From the NCBI GenBank assembly GCA_903813345.2, contig CAIIXF020000001.1, positions 40,953,366 to 41,017,365 of the forward strand: a DNA stretch of 64,000 bases, given 5' to 3'. Source of the DNA: Owenia fusiformis (lineage: Eukaryota; Annelida; Polychaeta; Sabellida; Oweniidae). Under the pieces are notes generated by a model that made no database searches, had not been told where the DNA came from, and saw only the letters and a list, made by a program, of their open reading frames with translations. Numbering within the stretch: position 1 is the first letter of the stretch; every line of letters starts with the position of its first letter. Made by a program: the position numbers and the translations under genes. Below, piece by piece: positions 37,301-49,072 of this stretch.

Positions 37301-39852
37301 ATCTCCCAAGTTAGCGAGTGAGTATCTATTCAACACCTTCAGGACTGTTAGCTTGCCAATTCCATGCATGCAAGATGTCGATCACTGCCAGAGGGACCAT
37401 GCGCAGCTAACAAGTTTGGGATTTTTAATTTGTGTTCATTTACGGTTGCATTAATGTTAATGTTTGCTCGGCCAGATGATGTTCCCTCCATTATGATGTT
37501 ATTTTCCATTAACTTGTGCTTGAGACAGTGATGAAGAAGTAGAAGGAAAACATCAGTATCAACACTGAGTACACTGATATTCTGTTGGCCTTTACTGGCA
37601 GCATGCAGAACCTGGTGTACAGGTGTTGGATCAGGACCTGTGATAACAAGGATGTTGGAGAATGATCCTTCACTAGCTTTTTGAGTGAGATGGTCGATGA
37701 CACACTTTATCAACTGGACCTTGTTCTCAGTCACATTCAGAACAACATTCTGTGCAGGGAGAGGTGTGTCAGAGCTGAACTTGAGCTTGAGATGACCTGG
37801 TGCTGTTCTTTATGCTATTGTCTTTATATCTGTCAAATATAAGGTCAAGGCTTAAAGTCTGTGAAAAAATTTTACCTGAAACTATCCGAACGCTGGGCGA
37901 AAGGCGTGTGCGGAGCCCTAGGGGGGTTCAAGAAAATTTTGAAAATTGGTGCCCTCTGGTGGCTTCTAGAGCCTTCTGGTGAAAGTACATTGAATAAAAT
38001 GTTCACATTTTTTTTACATCTGTTTATTGCATTTTTGTATTTTTTTAATTTGATAACTGGGCTGGATCTGTCTTATTCTTAATGACATACCTTACATCTC
38101 TGTTCTCTGTGACTTCACATCGTGTCCTTATTTTATCGATATCTGGCAGAAATAAGACAGATTAGAAAAATTTCAAAAAGTTTCCCTTTAGCGCTAGCCC
38201 GCCGGTGTTCATAACGGTTACGTTCATTGGTTGATTCGTCAGATTAGTCATATCTTTAAGCCAATCAAATTCAAGATAACACTTCGTAACTCGCTTTAGC
38301 GAATCGAAGTCAATAGTTCTCGTCGTAATAATGCAGACAAGATGGTAAGATTGCTTCGTGTTCCACATAATTTATGAAACTGACCTATTTATTAAATAAC
38401 AAATCACACGTGGATCAGCTGATCAGCTGTTTTGGGGCCCGCAATTAAACGATTTTTTCCTCAAGTCTTCAACTTATTACGACATCTTGCATGCATGGAA
38501 TTGGCAAGCTAACAGTCCTGAAGGTGTTAAATAGATACTCACTCGCTAACTTGGGAGATGTCAATGCAGACATGACTGAAGTTGAGAAAAATTCAACAGA
38601 ATTTGTTTCTAGATGTTATGGAATTACACCTAAAGTCACAGACAAAATGTCTGATGTGAGATATGCTGTATGGGCAAAGAAAATGCTGCGAAACACATTA
38701 CAAATGCACCAAAGCTAAAATCCCTCCCACCAACAACAGAAGCATTTTCCCAGCATGTGAAGCGAGCTCATTTCCAAGTAGCTATATGGAAAAATGCTGA
38801 TATGCCTGACCCCCCCACTTATCCTTCCAACAGATTATGGTTGGGAAATTAACAGCACAGGTTCACTTGTCCCAACAACAATGCCTAAGGATACACCCTG
38901 TACCCCTGAAGGAATTCTCCAGCTCATTAAGTGCACATATGCATCAGAGGGCAATGTATGTGGAACTGGGCGATGTTCATGCTCCAAGGCATCTTTATCA
39001 TGTACATTGTTCTGTGTTTGCAAGGGGAATGAATGCAATAACCAACATACAAAGACAGTTACTGAACAGGAATTGGAAGAAACTGATGAGTTTTTATTGA
39101 TGGAAATCCTTGATGAAATCTTAGTAAAAGAAGATAATTCATAAATTCAAGATATATATAGCACCAAGAAATGACCCTTGTGGAACATCATTATTATTAT
39201 GTAGGTTACCTTTTACTCATTTCAGATATTTTATATGTGTGAAAGAGATCATAATCAGATGTATTTAGTATTATTTATTGATAATTTTGTAGGAAACACT
39301 AATACCAATTTGATATTATCACAGAATGATACATTTCATAAATTGTAAGGTTGGCGGCCATCTTGAATTTTTTTTTATTTTATTTTTGTCAAGAAACATT
39401 TCTGGAACCTAACATATTGGTATACATCATATTAAAACTCTATTATAGAAAAAACAGCAAGATATGTTTATGTGTATGCTAGTTTTCTGTTCTAATATGC
39501 TGGCTAAAATACATAAAACGTGTGAAAATTCAAAATGGCCACCAAAAAAATTCCTCAAGGATGCCCGTTGGGCATCCGACAGTTTCTGAATATGGATATC
39601 ATGTTTAAACAGAAAATGCAAAAAAGTTCATATAATAAGCATTTCCACCTCTATTGGCTCTACATCCAGACTATTAGGTAATAAAACTACCTCAAATGAC
39701 TCCAATTACTCACCAAAGACCATATGTCCATTGATTTTGTATTCGGCAACTTTGACATCAAGCCAGAAGACAAACTCCACCAATGCCTCAGAGTCAGTCT
39801 GCTGGACTAGGGTGGTAAATGCAGACTTTAACTCTTCTAATTCAAGATTCAT
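28339..39852 (-). CDS. ZNF-B: protein with a duplicated C2H2 + C2HC finger pair
   Basis: Five coding exons in transcript order: 39852-39714, 35567-35505, 33148-32555, 30521-30459, 29636-28339. Every internal junction is phase 1 with AG/GT ends, and the joined frame gives 718 aa. The N-terminus (MNLELEELKSAFTTLVQQTD onward) is compact and partly helical-looking; I do not recognise a named domain. A Pro/Ser/Gln-rich middle follows, with a short direct repeat VVPQISPSL. The last exon holds fingers at about 315-335 (C2H2) and 343-361 (C2HC), then a long acidic/Ser linker, then fingers at about 650-670 (C2H2) and 677-695 (C2HC). Likely a nuclear regulator. The first coding exon has an AG acceptor before 39870, so an untranslated exon lies upstream, possibly ending at 44554 next to CHMP5. 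Introns are loaded with transposons, but the coding frame is intact. Confidence 0.85.
29814..30110. repeat. Dispersed repeat family A, copy 2
   Basis: Begins CCCTGCACACAGTCTTG. Its segment ACCATATATGGAAAGTCATC followed by GACGACAAACTCTGATTAGC is the uninterrupted paralogue of the site at 43213-43928, where a 700-bp element is inserted. Lies in a ZNF-B intron. Confidence 0.85.
31490..31647. mobile_element. Short family D element
   Basis: Starts CAAGGCATTAACATTCAAAG then TGTCACCACCTACCATTTGT, and ends GGTGGTGACATAA. At about 150 bp it may represent the basic unit without the satellite interior. Intronic in ZNF-B. Confidence 0.65.
31671..32505. mobile_element. Foldback family C, intact 835-bp copy, 5-bp duplication
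   Basis: A near-complete palindrome with a loop of about 9 bases at 32083-32091. The ends CACGCCCGGTGATCGT and ACGATCACCGGGCGTG are flanked by TATAT at 31666-31670 and 32506-32510. The motif GGGACGGAGG followed by a G run and AGCA occurs both near the outer ends and beside the loop. No ORF of its own. CAC termini with a 5-bp duplication resemble Transib/RAG-type elements, but only the CAC is shared. Intronic in ZNF-B. Confidence 0.88.
34010..35463. mobile_element. Family D element expanded by an internal satellite
   Basis: Starts CAAGGCATTAACATGACAAA and ends in three copies of AACAATATGTCACCACTTTT then GGTGGTGACATAA. Between are at least eight irregular repeats (about 125-165 bp) built from GACCTTGAGAAGGTCATTGA, GTCAGATTTGAACTTCTGAG and GTAGATGATTTTGAAAAA. 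One unit near 34865 is inverted. It lies in the ZNF-B intron between exons 2 and 3, ending about 40 bp before exon 2. Confidence 0.85.
35885..36151. mobile_element. 267-bp pogo/Tigger-like MITE, TA target
   Basis: The ends CAGTGAAATCTGTATATCTG and the reverse complement of CAGTAAAACCTGTCTTATCT are flanked by TA on both sides (35883-35884 and 36152-36153). The interior has TCTGAACACCTCTC and TTTTTTCGGTCC, a style common to pogo/Tigger termini. Intronic in ZNF-B, beside the 3.5-kb element. Confidence 0.75.
36716..37796 (-). pseudogene. Broken selfish-element ORF with DTD and Cys-rich CXC motifs
   Basis: Reading on the minus strand: LKLKFSSDTPLPAQN, NILVITGPDPTPVHQVLH, LSVDTDVFLLLLHHC, LLAAHGPSGSD, then a frameshift at a TGCATGCATGG stretch to HGIGKLTVLKVLNRY. 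An in-frame TGA follows after VRYAV (about 37187), then ILPTDYGWEINSTGS and a Cys-rich end (CRTGRCSCSKASLSC and FCVCKGNEC). The architecture resembles a widespread repetitive gene of marine invertebrate genomes that combines a PIN/XPG-like acidic motif with a C-terminal CXC-like motif; that family link is from memory and unverified. The 5' end is missing. Confidence 0.7.
38480..39144 (+). pseudogene. Second, inverted partial copy of the CXC-motif ORF
   Basis: Starts abruptly at CGACATCTTGCATGCATGG and contains only the 3' half: HGIGKLTVLKVLNRYSLAN through the Cys-rich end and stop at 39144. It retains a Trp codon where the left arm has TGA, but has one A fewer in the following A run and so shifts frame. 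The arms have therefore decayed independently since duplication. Confidence 0.75.
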
Positions 39853-39870
39853 GGCTGGAGGTAGCACATT

Positions 39871-42800
39871 CTAGAAAAATAAAGATATTTTTATGTAAAA
39901 TATATTATTTCTTGACATTCCTGGCAATTGTGACAGGAAGGCAGAGCATTTCACTAAGATGTAAGTGGCGAAAACCCTAAAACAGACTGCAGAACATGTA
40001 ATTAGTATTGCAATAGCATACTGATACATATGGGAATAAAGCAGTAGACAGATTTGATTCACATTCACTGGTGGTCAAATTCATCTAGATATCATTATGC
40101 CTTCAAAGGTGTGTGAAGGTGGTAGAAATGTGACAGAGAGATAGAATAGCATGGCAATTTTAATTACTCAAGCAACCATTGTTATTGTAACCATACTTTT
40201 TCAACAGTTCTTATACTAGCTAAGTGAAGGATTGTATTCAGAATGAATATAAGTAATATACCATTTAATTTGGTACAAAATGCACTGTCATTAGTTGTCA
40301 TCAGTTATAACACTTCTGTTGGTGACATAAAAATGTTGTGAGGCAACTGGTGCCGCCCTCATGCCAAGGATGACATTCTAATTTGTAATTCCACTTTATT
40401 CAATGCACTCTTACAGAGAAAGTGGAACCTACTATAGGCTACTCCCCAGTTATTAATGTGACTAATCTGCAAAAACTTGTCTTAGGAAATATGATCTTGT
40501 AGTAACATCCTCTATCACTGTGTATAACTCAAACGCTTTTACTGAATCCAAAAAGGATACGCTCCAGAATAAGAAAAAAATGGCATGTGAAAATGACCCC
40601 CTAAAAAATGGCATGTGAAAATGACCCCCTGTCCAACGATTTCGATAATAATGGGAACTAGAAAAACAGCAAGTCCACAGAGTAGCAAATCCCACCGAAC
40701 AAAACATATTTTGATAATTAGTGGGTATCTTGAAAGTTTCTTCTTGAACAGAGCATATCAGCATATGAAATTACCAAATCCATCCACTGGTACTTGAGTT
40801 ATCAAAGATTATGTTTTTTGAAAAATGGCAACCATTTTGAAATTCAGCCACCATTTTGAAAAATGTTTCTTGAACAGAGCAACGCAACTGTGTCCCTAGG
40901 CATCATCATATAAAATCTGAACCAAATCCATTCACTGATATTTGATTTTCCTTTTTATATACAGGTATAGTAAAGTAGTAAGAGCATTTCTAAAATTGTG
41001 TCCAAAGTCAATAGAGCGTTTCAATGAAAACAATCAATTTCTTGAATACAAGTGAAGGTTTTTTTGGATTAGAATTTCACCACTGAGAATATACAAGTTT
41101 GTGACCTACTAGTTTGATAGAAAGCTCGACATTTTCACATAAATACTACGTAATTTCGTTCGTAATAAGCACAATTTGTTCATTAGCATGTTTCATTTTG
41201 CTTTCTCTCAGAGTTGAAAAAAGGAGAGTTTGGGCTAAATGACTGTTATGTGCAGATTCAAATGAAATAATATCTTGAAATTCATAGCTAGACAATATAT
41301 ATGTTATCAGGATATTACTTTACTGTATATAATCAATATCTCATATGTAGCGTTCCAAGAAAAACCACAGTTTTATCACTCGATGCTACATCTCTTATTT
41401 GTCAGAAAGAGACATCTAATGAGGCTTCATTTTACATGATTAATATGATACCATGAAGGAAATATCCAGGAATACAGGTAACACAAACTTGAATTTGTGA
41501 CCATATATTAGGAATTATCAAAGAAACAGAGCAGCAATATTTTCAAAACACATTCTTTATAGTTTTGTAATTTTTTTTATTTTTTATTATCATGAATTTC
41601 TAAAAAAAATCCAAAATGTTACAATGTAACCTTATTTCAGGGTAATACCTAGGTAAAGACACAAAAGAAAACGGCAGACATCAGTGATGATATAAACCAT
41701 TAGGTAATGCAATAAGACCCTGGTCACCTTGGCAGGTTGTTTCATATCAGAGCAACTTGACTTTGCATTAAAAAGGTTTTTAATATGTATTAATATGTGC
41801 ATATACATCATCTTCTACACTCATTCATTCCATGGAAATTTGAAGTGACATATATCCTTTCATTTTTGTCCTAGATTTTGATACTTTTGTAAGACCGACA
41901 CAGGGCTAGATGGGAGACATGGTGCAGCATCATATTAATAAGGTCTGCAGAGATTACCATACAAGTCTCAAGATGAGAACACATATTAAATTACCAAATG
42001 TATTATAAAGGTAATAAGCTGATATTTGTATGGTATGCACGCACTTTGCAATCACATGTCATTGCTATTGTCTCCCAACCTGGATGACTAATGGTTTCAA
42101 CGTTGCTCAATTGAAAGAAAAGTTTAAATTGTTGATGAGATTAATTGTGAAGATCTTTGGCAAAATGATTCTGAAGATGCATTGATATCTGAAATAATAT
42201 ATTTATGCTTTTGAAAAATGTAACTATTCAAAATATCATCTTTCCTTTGACATTTCAATGTAATGGTACAGTTTTATTTAAACAAGCATGTTACCCTACT
42301 GCAGAAAGCTCCTTCAAAAAACTTAAAGTTGACACAAAGTTAAACTCAAATAATTTGACCTTTAAAAATACCTTGAACTCACAGTTGACCTCAATATGAC
42401 TGAATGCTTATTCTGAGTATTTCAGCATGTTTCTATTTCTTTACTTTTGGATGAATTTGGCCTTTGAACATGAACATGACCTACAAAGACCTTGACCTCT
42501 GTAGACCATCAATGCACATAAAAATCACAAAAGTGAAATGCCTTCATACTGACCTTTCAAAAAATGCTGCAATATGGGCAATATTGCAAGGAACTACAAT
42601 ATAGAAACTATATAAATGTAGTCATTATATATAACATGTATAACATATGAATGCATTGTGCCTTAGTTCTGAGAAATAAGGTAGAGTTCAGGTATTAGCT
42701 GAATAATGTAAGCAGACATACAGACATATGTCGCATTTATCTCTTGTACATATTAAATTGATGAGGTAATTTTTGCTATCTGCCTACGCAATACATGCAT

Positions 42801-42953
42801 TTCAATATCTAAAATGAAAGCAATGCACTTTTTTGGATATTTAATTAGATATTAGATGTCAAAGTAGAATGGACTGATTAGAGAGTAATTCTAATGATCT
42901 TAATTTTGAAATAAAAAAGATATAGATCAAATGTCATCAAAATGTCTGAAAGT
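39871..42953. other. Probable ZNF-B 5' intron, no gene seen
   Basis: AT-rich. Contains a tandem duplicate of AATGGCATGTGAAAATGACC at about 40578-40630 and a solo family E end motif ATCCCACCGAAC at about 40689-40700. No coding exon recognised. Confidence 0.55.
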
Positions 42954-44000
42954 GAACCCCTCTTGGCAAAAGCTGGCTACAGGCCTGTCTATTATACACC
43001 CTGCGCACAGAGTCTTGTTATAAACTATCCTCTGTTTAGTATAGACTGTATTACAGTTAAGTAGCCCAACGACTGGCGCCATTGACAGCCAGGGTCATGA
43101 ATTATTTCAAACCTACCACACTAACCTTTTCTCAACCGAATCAGCTAACTGTAAGGAACACATGCTAAATGACTGTCATTACCTATGCAATGATGTCAGA
43201 AGAAATTACCATATAGAAAGCACATGCTATCTATTGCAAGACTTATGCCTGTCACAACCGTCACCATGTTATTAAGTTTTTTAAGTTTCGCAAGGATTCT
43301 ACCATGACTGTGGTATTGTTATTGTGAATGCCTGGTATAACCGTGACAATGCTATATTATATTGCAAGGGCTGTCATCACCTTGGTAATGTTAAAGCCTT
43401 ATATGGCCGTGGCAATGGTTGTAAGGCCTGTCATGACTGTGGTAATGTTAAAGCTTGATATGACAGTGACAATATTCACGTTCTTGAATGAGATTAGAAT
43501 TATAGTTTGTGGAAATGAGTTAAAGTAGTCGTAGTAGTAGTAGTCTAGATTTACATATTTAAGGTAGATAAATGATGAAATTTTTCATTACAGTATTCTC
43601 GTACTTCTAAATGTCACTGTCATATTGTGCTTTAACATTACCTCAGTCATGATAGGCCTTGCCGCCATTGTCACGATCATATCAGGCTTTAACACTACCA
43701 CGGTCATGACAGGCCTTGCAATCATTGTCACGGTCATATCAGGCTTTTACATTACCATGGTCATGACAGGCCATGCAATATAATATAGCATTGTCACGGT
43801 TATACCAGGCTATCACGATAACACTACCACGGTTATGGCAGGATCCTTACGAAACTTAAAAACACTTAATAACATGGTGACGGTTGTGCCAGGCATGAGT
43901 CTTGCAACAGATAGGGTCTCATAGAAAGTCGTAATTATTTCGATGACAAACTCTGATTGGCTCGGTGAGCAGATATTTATTGTAAACAGGCTGGTAATAG
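42954..44000. repeat. Family B fragment followed by family A copy 3, split by insertion
   Basis: AACCCCTCTTGGCAAAAGCT and GGCTACAGGCCTGT (42955-42989) are the end of a family B element. Directly after comes family A from CACCCTGCGCACAGAGTC to 43220. It resumes at 43929 with GACAAACTCTGATTGGCTCG. Joining the two parts restores the order seen at 29814-30110. Confidence 0.8.
43221..43920. mobile_element. 700-bp foldback element with 8-bp duplication, nested in family A
   Basis: Flanked by ATAGAAAG at 43213-43220 and 43921-43928. The arms (about 43221-43485 and 43605-43920) are inverted and start CTATCTATTGCAAGAC versus the reverse complement of GTCTTGCAACAGATAG. Each arm is built of smaller repeats such as TGACCGTGACAATG and GGCCTGTCATGAC with GTGGTAATGTTAAAG. 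The centre is AT-rich with a short (GTA)n run. The 8-bp duplication fits hAT-type insertion. Confidence 0.9.
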
Positions 44001-44553
44001 CATTCTACAATACGGTAGATATATCTATATCTTTCTACACGTACCCCAGTAAATGGCCAGGGTAATCTCGCTAAGACTAAATAGGACAATATATCAAGGG
44101 TCATACATCCTTCAGAGTAGTTCATGTCCTATATATCTTTAGTGCATTGGATGTCAATAATTTATTATCAAACTAAAGCTGAACTTTGGACCAATCAATA
44201 GTGAACGTGAACTTGATCTCATCAAATTCCTCAGAACAACCACTTCACAGGATCAGATTTCGAAGAATCCTTTCTATGTTTACATTTCCTCATCAGTTTT
44301 TTCATGTATAACCACACAATATATATAACATATTATATGTTGCAAATATCAAATATAACAGTACCATATACTGCTGTTATAAAATTCTCAGTTTTTCCAC
44401 CCACTTGTTAGAGCAAGGATCATTTTCCATTGACCAAATCTGGAGCAAAATATTTGAAATTTGACCCCTAAAATATTTCCTCGATAATACCTAGATTTGA
44501 GCTGTTGGCATTTTGAAAATACATTATCATTGTAGAAAAATATCTTAACTTAC

Positions 44554-44990
44554 CTTATACCATATATTTGACTTGGAATAGCCATTCTTATAAGATGAAA
44601 TCTAGTGCTACATGAAGAGGGATCATTTTTTCTGAATCCCAAATGAACCCGGAAGTGACGTCAAAAATTACATTTTCAATGTCAAATTCTATCAGATATT
44701 TTGAACTTGAAATTATTACAGTATAATTTCATATTATCGTTTATAATAAAAAATTAAGTATAATCAAGAATTGAATAATATATTCATATTGATTTATGCG
44801 TAATATCTTTCAAATTAACGCAGAATTTATAAGCATAATATAAATATTCGTTTTACTTGTTGCTGATAAATTTGACATCCAGATGCAACTCAGGAAAAAG
44901 AAAAACAAATAATTTTCTGTAATTTTCTCACATAATCTCAGAATAAAGCGACATTTAACGTATTTCTTGTACATATTTTAATCCTAAAAC
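44554..44990. promoter_or_regulatory. Probable bidirectional promoter region, ZNF-B / CHMP5
   Basis: On the minus strand a strong donor (ATAAG/GTAAGTTAAG) ends at 44554 and could close an untranslated first exon of ZNF-B. The CHMP5 start codon on + is at 44991. The two genes would start head-to-head within roughly 440 bp. No TATA box was assigned. The placement rests on one splice signal and the known need for an upstream ZNF-B exon. Confidence 0.35.
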
Positions 44991-47900
44991 ATGAACAGAC
45001 TATTTGGAAGAGGAAAGGCCAAAGAGCCACCCCCGAACATGACGGATTGTATCGCTGGAGTAAGTCAAAAATTGAAAATAATTTAGAAATTATTTGATTT
45101 TTAACACCAGACCAAGATATTCGACCTGTGATTCTGAATCATTTATCATCAAAATTTGTAATACAGATTACTCTTGAGTATTTCTCAAAGTGAAATTATT
45201 TAATGCAATGTGAAATGCAATATGTCATCACGGACCTCTGCCAGATTACGTCCTCTGTGTCTAGGCTCAATAAATATACTCAAGGACAAGACACGAGATC
45301 TTCGGAAAATTTCTTTTTCCTTGATTTTGGAGTCAGTTTATCAATAAATATCACATGTCATACCTCAAACGATGCGTACTGTTGTTAGCTTCAACTCCAA
45401 TCACTAAAGCCACATATCCAAGATGTGGAAACAATAACAACGGTTTGTTAGGCTACGCGATCCTTTACTTTCATTGGCTGTTTGTTGCGATGTGACGTAA
45501 TTTGAGAGACAAACAACATCGGACATTACTGGAAATTACCGAAGCACTTCATTATCTTTACGCTCTGAAAATTTGAAATATATGTCCCGGGAAAAGTCGA
45601 ATTACAGCGTCAATAATGGATATCATGCAACCATGCAAACTAATACATGATAAATATTTTTGGGTGGTCCTTTTTTTGATGTAGCATTTTTGGCTCGTGG
45701 CTTATCTTCCCATTTATCCTTTGGGCCTACTACCAATAGGGGCTAGATCTGGCTCCAGATCTGTGTATGTCATGACAGTTCTTACTTTTCTACAAAAAAC
45801 CATCACATGATTTTCAAGCTATTTGTTTAAAGTTTGCAATAGGCCTAAGGGCGCTTGTAATTGGTATAGCATTCTATAATAAATAAAGAACATGATAAGT
45901 GTATGTTGAATATAACTCACAAGAGTTACATTTGTAATGTTACAGATTGACAGCAGGGGTGAATCTATTGAAAAGAAAATTGCTAAATTAGATCAGGAGC
46001 TGGTGAAATATAAAGATCAGATGAAAAAGATGAGGGATGGACCATCAAAGGTAAAGCCTCACTCACGGTTGCTCTACAGAGGATGTAGGGTGGCCAACAG
46101 TCGTAGCTTTTCAAAATCAATAAAGAAAACCTATTCGTACTTCGTACTGCTTTTTCCTATATTTTATGTTGCATATTTCTCTTGATTTTGGGAAGCTATG
46201 GCTGTTGTACGGTTGCTGTAGATCAAATTTGACTGAGGCATTAAGATACAATAAACGCAGACTATGTATACTTACTGATAGGTACTAGTTATATTTAAAC
46301 AGACCAGATAAATTTATGCTTATGTACACTACATATGTAATTGTATTTATTACATGTGCATGTGCATACTTGAGATTTAATGCTATTTTGATTTATTTTA
46401 GAATATGGTAAAGCAGAAAGCTATGAGAGTGCTGAAACAGAAAAAAATGTAAGTTTAATTATAAAGGATAGCTTGAAGTGTTATAAATGGATACCTCTGA
46501 AGTAGTTGGTTAATGGTCGAGTATTGTCATCCTCTCTGTTTAATTTGTAGCAATACAAAGGATGCAGTGGGACTAATGTTCTGAAAAACTGACACCATTT
46601 CAGAATTAAGCTTGCTTATAAATAATTTGATATTAACACCTTGAAAGCCCATGATTAAAGTAAATCATATAAATTTCAGAAAAAAATTAAGAATTCTGAT
46701 TTGATGTGTCAAACCCCAAGTCATTTTTGGTTGAATGAATATTTGAACAACACCCTGATATTATGGTAAAAGGAAATTTAAAAGTTTTTTTCATTTTCTT
46801 GAGTAGTTTTTAACACTTTGGTGGCATTTTCCAGGTATGAACAACAGAATGAGCAACTAAGGAACCAATCTTTTAACCTTGAACAGGCTAATTTCGGTAT
46901 ACAGTCTATAAAGGATACAAAAACAACAGTAAGTAACATTTCTTGTGTTTTTTTTAGAAGTTATGATTATTTTATTTATTTATAATGGTAGATTGCTTCC
47001 AAGTTATAACTTGTTCAACCTGAAAATTGATAAACCTGGTAAATTTAGAGGGGTATGTTCAACTAGACTGGAATAAAATGGAAATTGTCAAGCATTGCAC
47101 TTTTATTAGGGCAAAAGCCCAGCTGTATTAGATGGAAAACATCTATTTACAGTGAACACATAGTTGAATCTAATAAGATTAGGGCAAATTTGAAAATAAT
47201 AGATAGCTTCGTACAGTTGGTGAAAATTTGCCACTTAACACCTTTAAATGAAATGGCTGATTGGATTACTAGATAGACTGGCTTATTATTGAAAATATAA
47301 TTATCGTGGTGTAACTTCATTTAAATGTATCTTTATGTTTGTAGGTAGATGCAATGAAAGTTGGAGTGAAGTCTTTTAAAAAAGAATACAAAAACATTAA
47401 TATAGATCAGATTGAAGTAAGTAAGCATTGAGAAAATCATAACAGATGAATGCAAGTAACAAAATTTTGGACTTTGGTAATACATAATAGAATACATTTG
47501 GTTGAAAATGTATGAAGATGCTTGAAGTTTTCTCAAAAGTTTCTTTAAAATTATATGATACCTACAAAAATCATCCTTCACATTTGTGAAAAGTGCCATT
47601 TGTGGTTTATATTTTGCTCATCAGGATCTTTTACTCCTTGGAGTTGCCTTTTTAATTCTCTGATGTATTGTTCCAGTCCTAAACATGTAAATGTTTGAGG
47701 AAGTTGTGTATGTTGTACATTATTAAAGCTGAATTCTGTGTGTTGTAGGATCTTCAAGATGAGATGGAAGATTTTACTGAGCAGGCTAATGAAATCCAGG
47801 AGGTTATGGGACGTAGTTATGGGATGCCTGACATAGATGATGCTGACCTGGATGCTGAATTAGACGCATTAGGTAAACATTCAATGTTATGTAATACCAG

Positions 47901-49072
47901 AAACAACAATTCCCTTACCCTTGATTAGAATCTAGATTTAGGAAAAATAAAAAAATAAAATATCATTTTGATTTCCTGAACAGATTCAGATCTTTGGAGC
48001 CAGGGTTCAAAGATTAAAATTGATATCATTATCGTTACAGTAGGTCAACTTCTATGGATAATGATATGGGCTACTAATTTGGGTTGCTGGTCACTTCAGG
48101 GCTTTTTTGTATCTGTAGGCTTGATTTTCCCCTCCCTCTTCCCACCGAGGGTACACTTAGTAGGCATGGTTTACAGAACTTGACCACTATGCTGAAGCTT
48201 ATACATTTGACAAATAATTTGATATGATAATCTGCTTTAAATGGGCTTATTAGACTTTTGCAGATTATTGATGTAGATGAACATTAGGGTATAGCATGGA
48301 ATACAATATATACAAAACTCTACCAAAGTCTAGAGCTCAGTAGGTTTTTGCATTGAGGCATAGCATCTCCTCATTCTTTTTCTCATTCAAATTGTAAAAA
48401 GGAACTTTGCGAGAGAATTTTTTAAAATCTACTGAATTTTTTATTCCTATTTTCATTTTATCATGTATTTACAGGTGATGAGCTTGGGATGGATGCAGAC
48501 ACCTCCTATCTCGATGAGGTGAATGCTCCAAGCGTTCCCACTAGGGTACCTGGAGCAGATAGCGTCACTAATAAGGTTTGTACATATGCTTGTGTGACTA
48601 TAGAATATAAAAAGGTACTAACATTACATTTGTTTCAAACAGAGATGATTTATTGTGTATTTATCATGCATATGCATTGTGTATTTCATTATTTTCTGAA
48701 TTGCATTGATTTCCCCCTTCTCTCTATTCACTGTCTTAGAATATAATACATGTATAATATAAAATAAAAAAGGATCTGTAGTAAACAAGGGAAGGAGTGG
48801 TGGGGCCTTGAGTTTAGATATTTTAATTCACAATCTATATTTTGAATAGCTCTCTTACATTATTCATTCCGGAAGTATTTAAATGTGAAAGCATTGAACT
48901 TAAATGAATGTTAAAGTTTGTTTTTGTGTCATACTCACAATATATTATTATTTATTTGTTCAAACAAGATTTTGATATTGGTCATATCTTTTAATGTGTA
49001 ATGGATCTTGTCTATTTCCAGGATGGAGTGCCAGTTGATGAATTTGGACTTCCCCAAATCCCTGCCAGTTAG
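44991..49072 (+). CDS. CHMP5: Charged multivesicular body protein 5 (ESCRT-III accessory)
   Basis: Snf7-family protein acting late in multivesicular body formation; in other animals it binds LIP5/VTA1 and helps regulate VPS4. Exons: 44991-45059, 45946-46050, 46402-46448, 46835-46928, 47345-47416, 47749-47872, 48475-48575, 49022-49072. Phases agree and the product is 220 aa, near the usual ~219. [15 protein letters not shown] starts the basic N-terminus. [18 protein letters not shown] and [20 protein letters not shown] form the long helical hairpin. [20 protein letters not shown] and [13 protein letters not shown] form the acidic region, and the end is [11 protein letters not shown], a family hallmark. 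All signature blocks are intact and no decay is seen. The start is the first ATG and matches the family start exactly. Confidence 0.97.

Larger units (their letters stand above)
36181..39673. mobile_element. 3.5-kb inverted-duplication element with decayed CXC-motif ORF
   Basis: Left arm 36181-37380 and right arm 38480-39673 are inverted copies of each other, separated by a unique 1.1-kb centre. The ends TAGTCCGGATGTGAAG and the reverse complement of TAGTCTGGATGTAGAG are flanked by TTA (36178-36180 and 39674-39676). Each arm carries the 3' half of the same ORF plus its downstream flank. The centre holds the 5' part belonging to the left arm. A TTA duplication is typical of PIF/Harbinger-like elements, but the protein does not look like a Harbinger transposase. 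Intron 1 of ZNF-B. Confidence 0.8.

Noticed and set aside
36181-39673. CXC-motif ORF as part of ZNF-B coding sequence
   Set aside because: The ORF is bounded by TIRs, occurs in inverted duplicate, carries stops and frameshifts, and ZNF-B exons 1 and 2 join in phase without it.
28339-39852. ZNF-A and ZNF-B as alternative 3' ends of one gene
   Set aside because: ZNF-B introns are all phase 1 while the 5' introns of ZNF-A are phase 0, so the exons could not be interchanged in frame. Two separate genes is the simpler reading.
46050-46185. Read-through extension of the CHMP5 second exon
   Set aside because: The frame runs past a clear AAG/GTAAAG donor; the family sequence continues at 46402 in phase 0.
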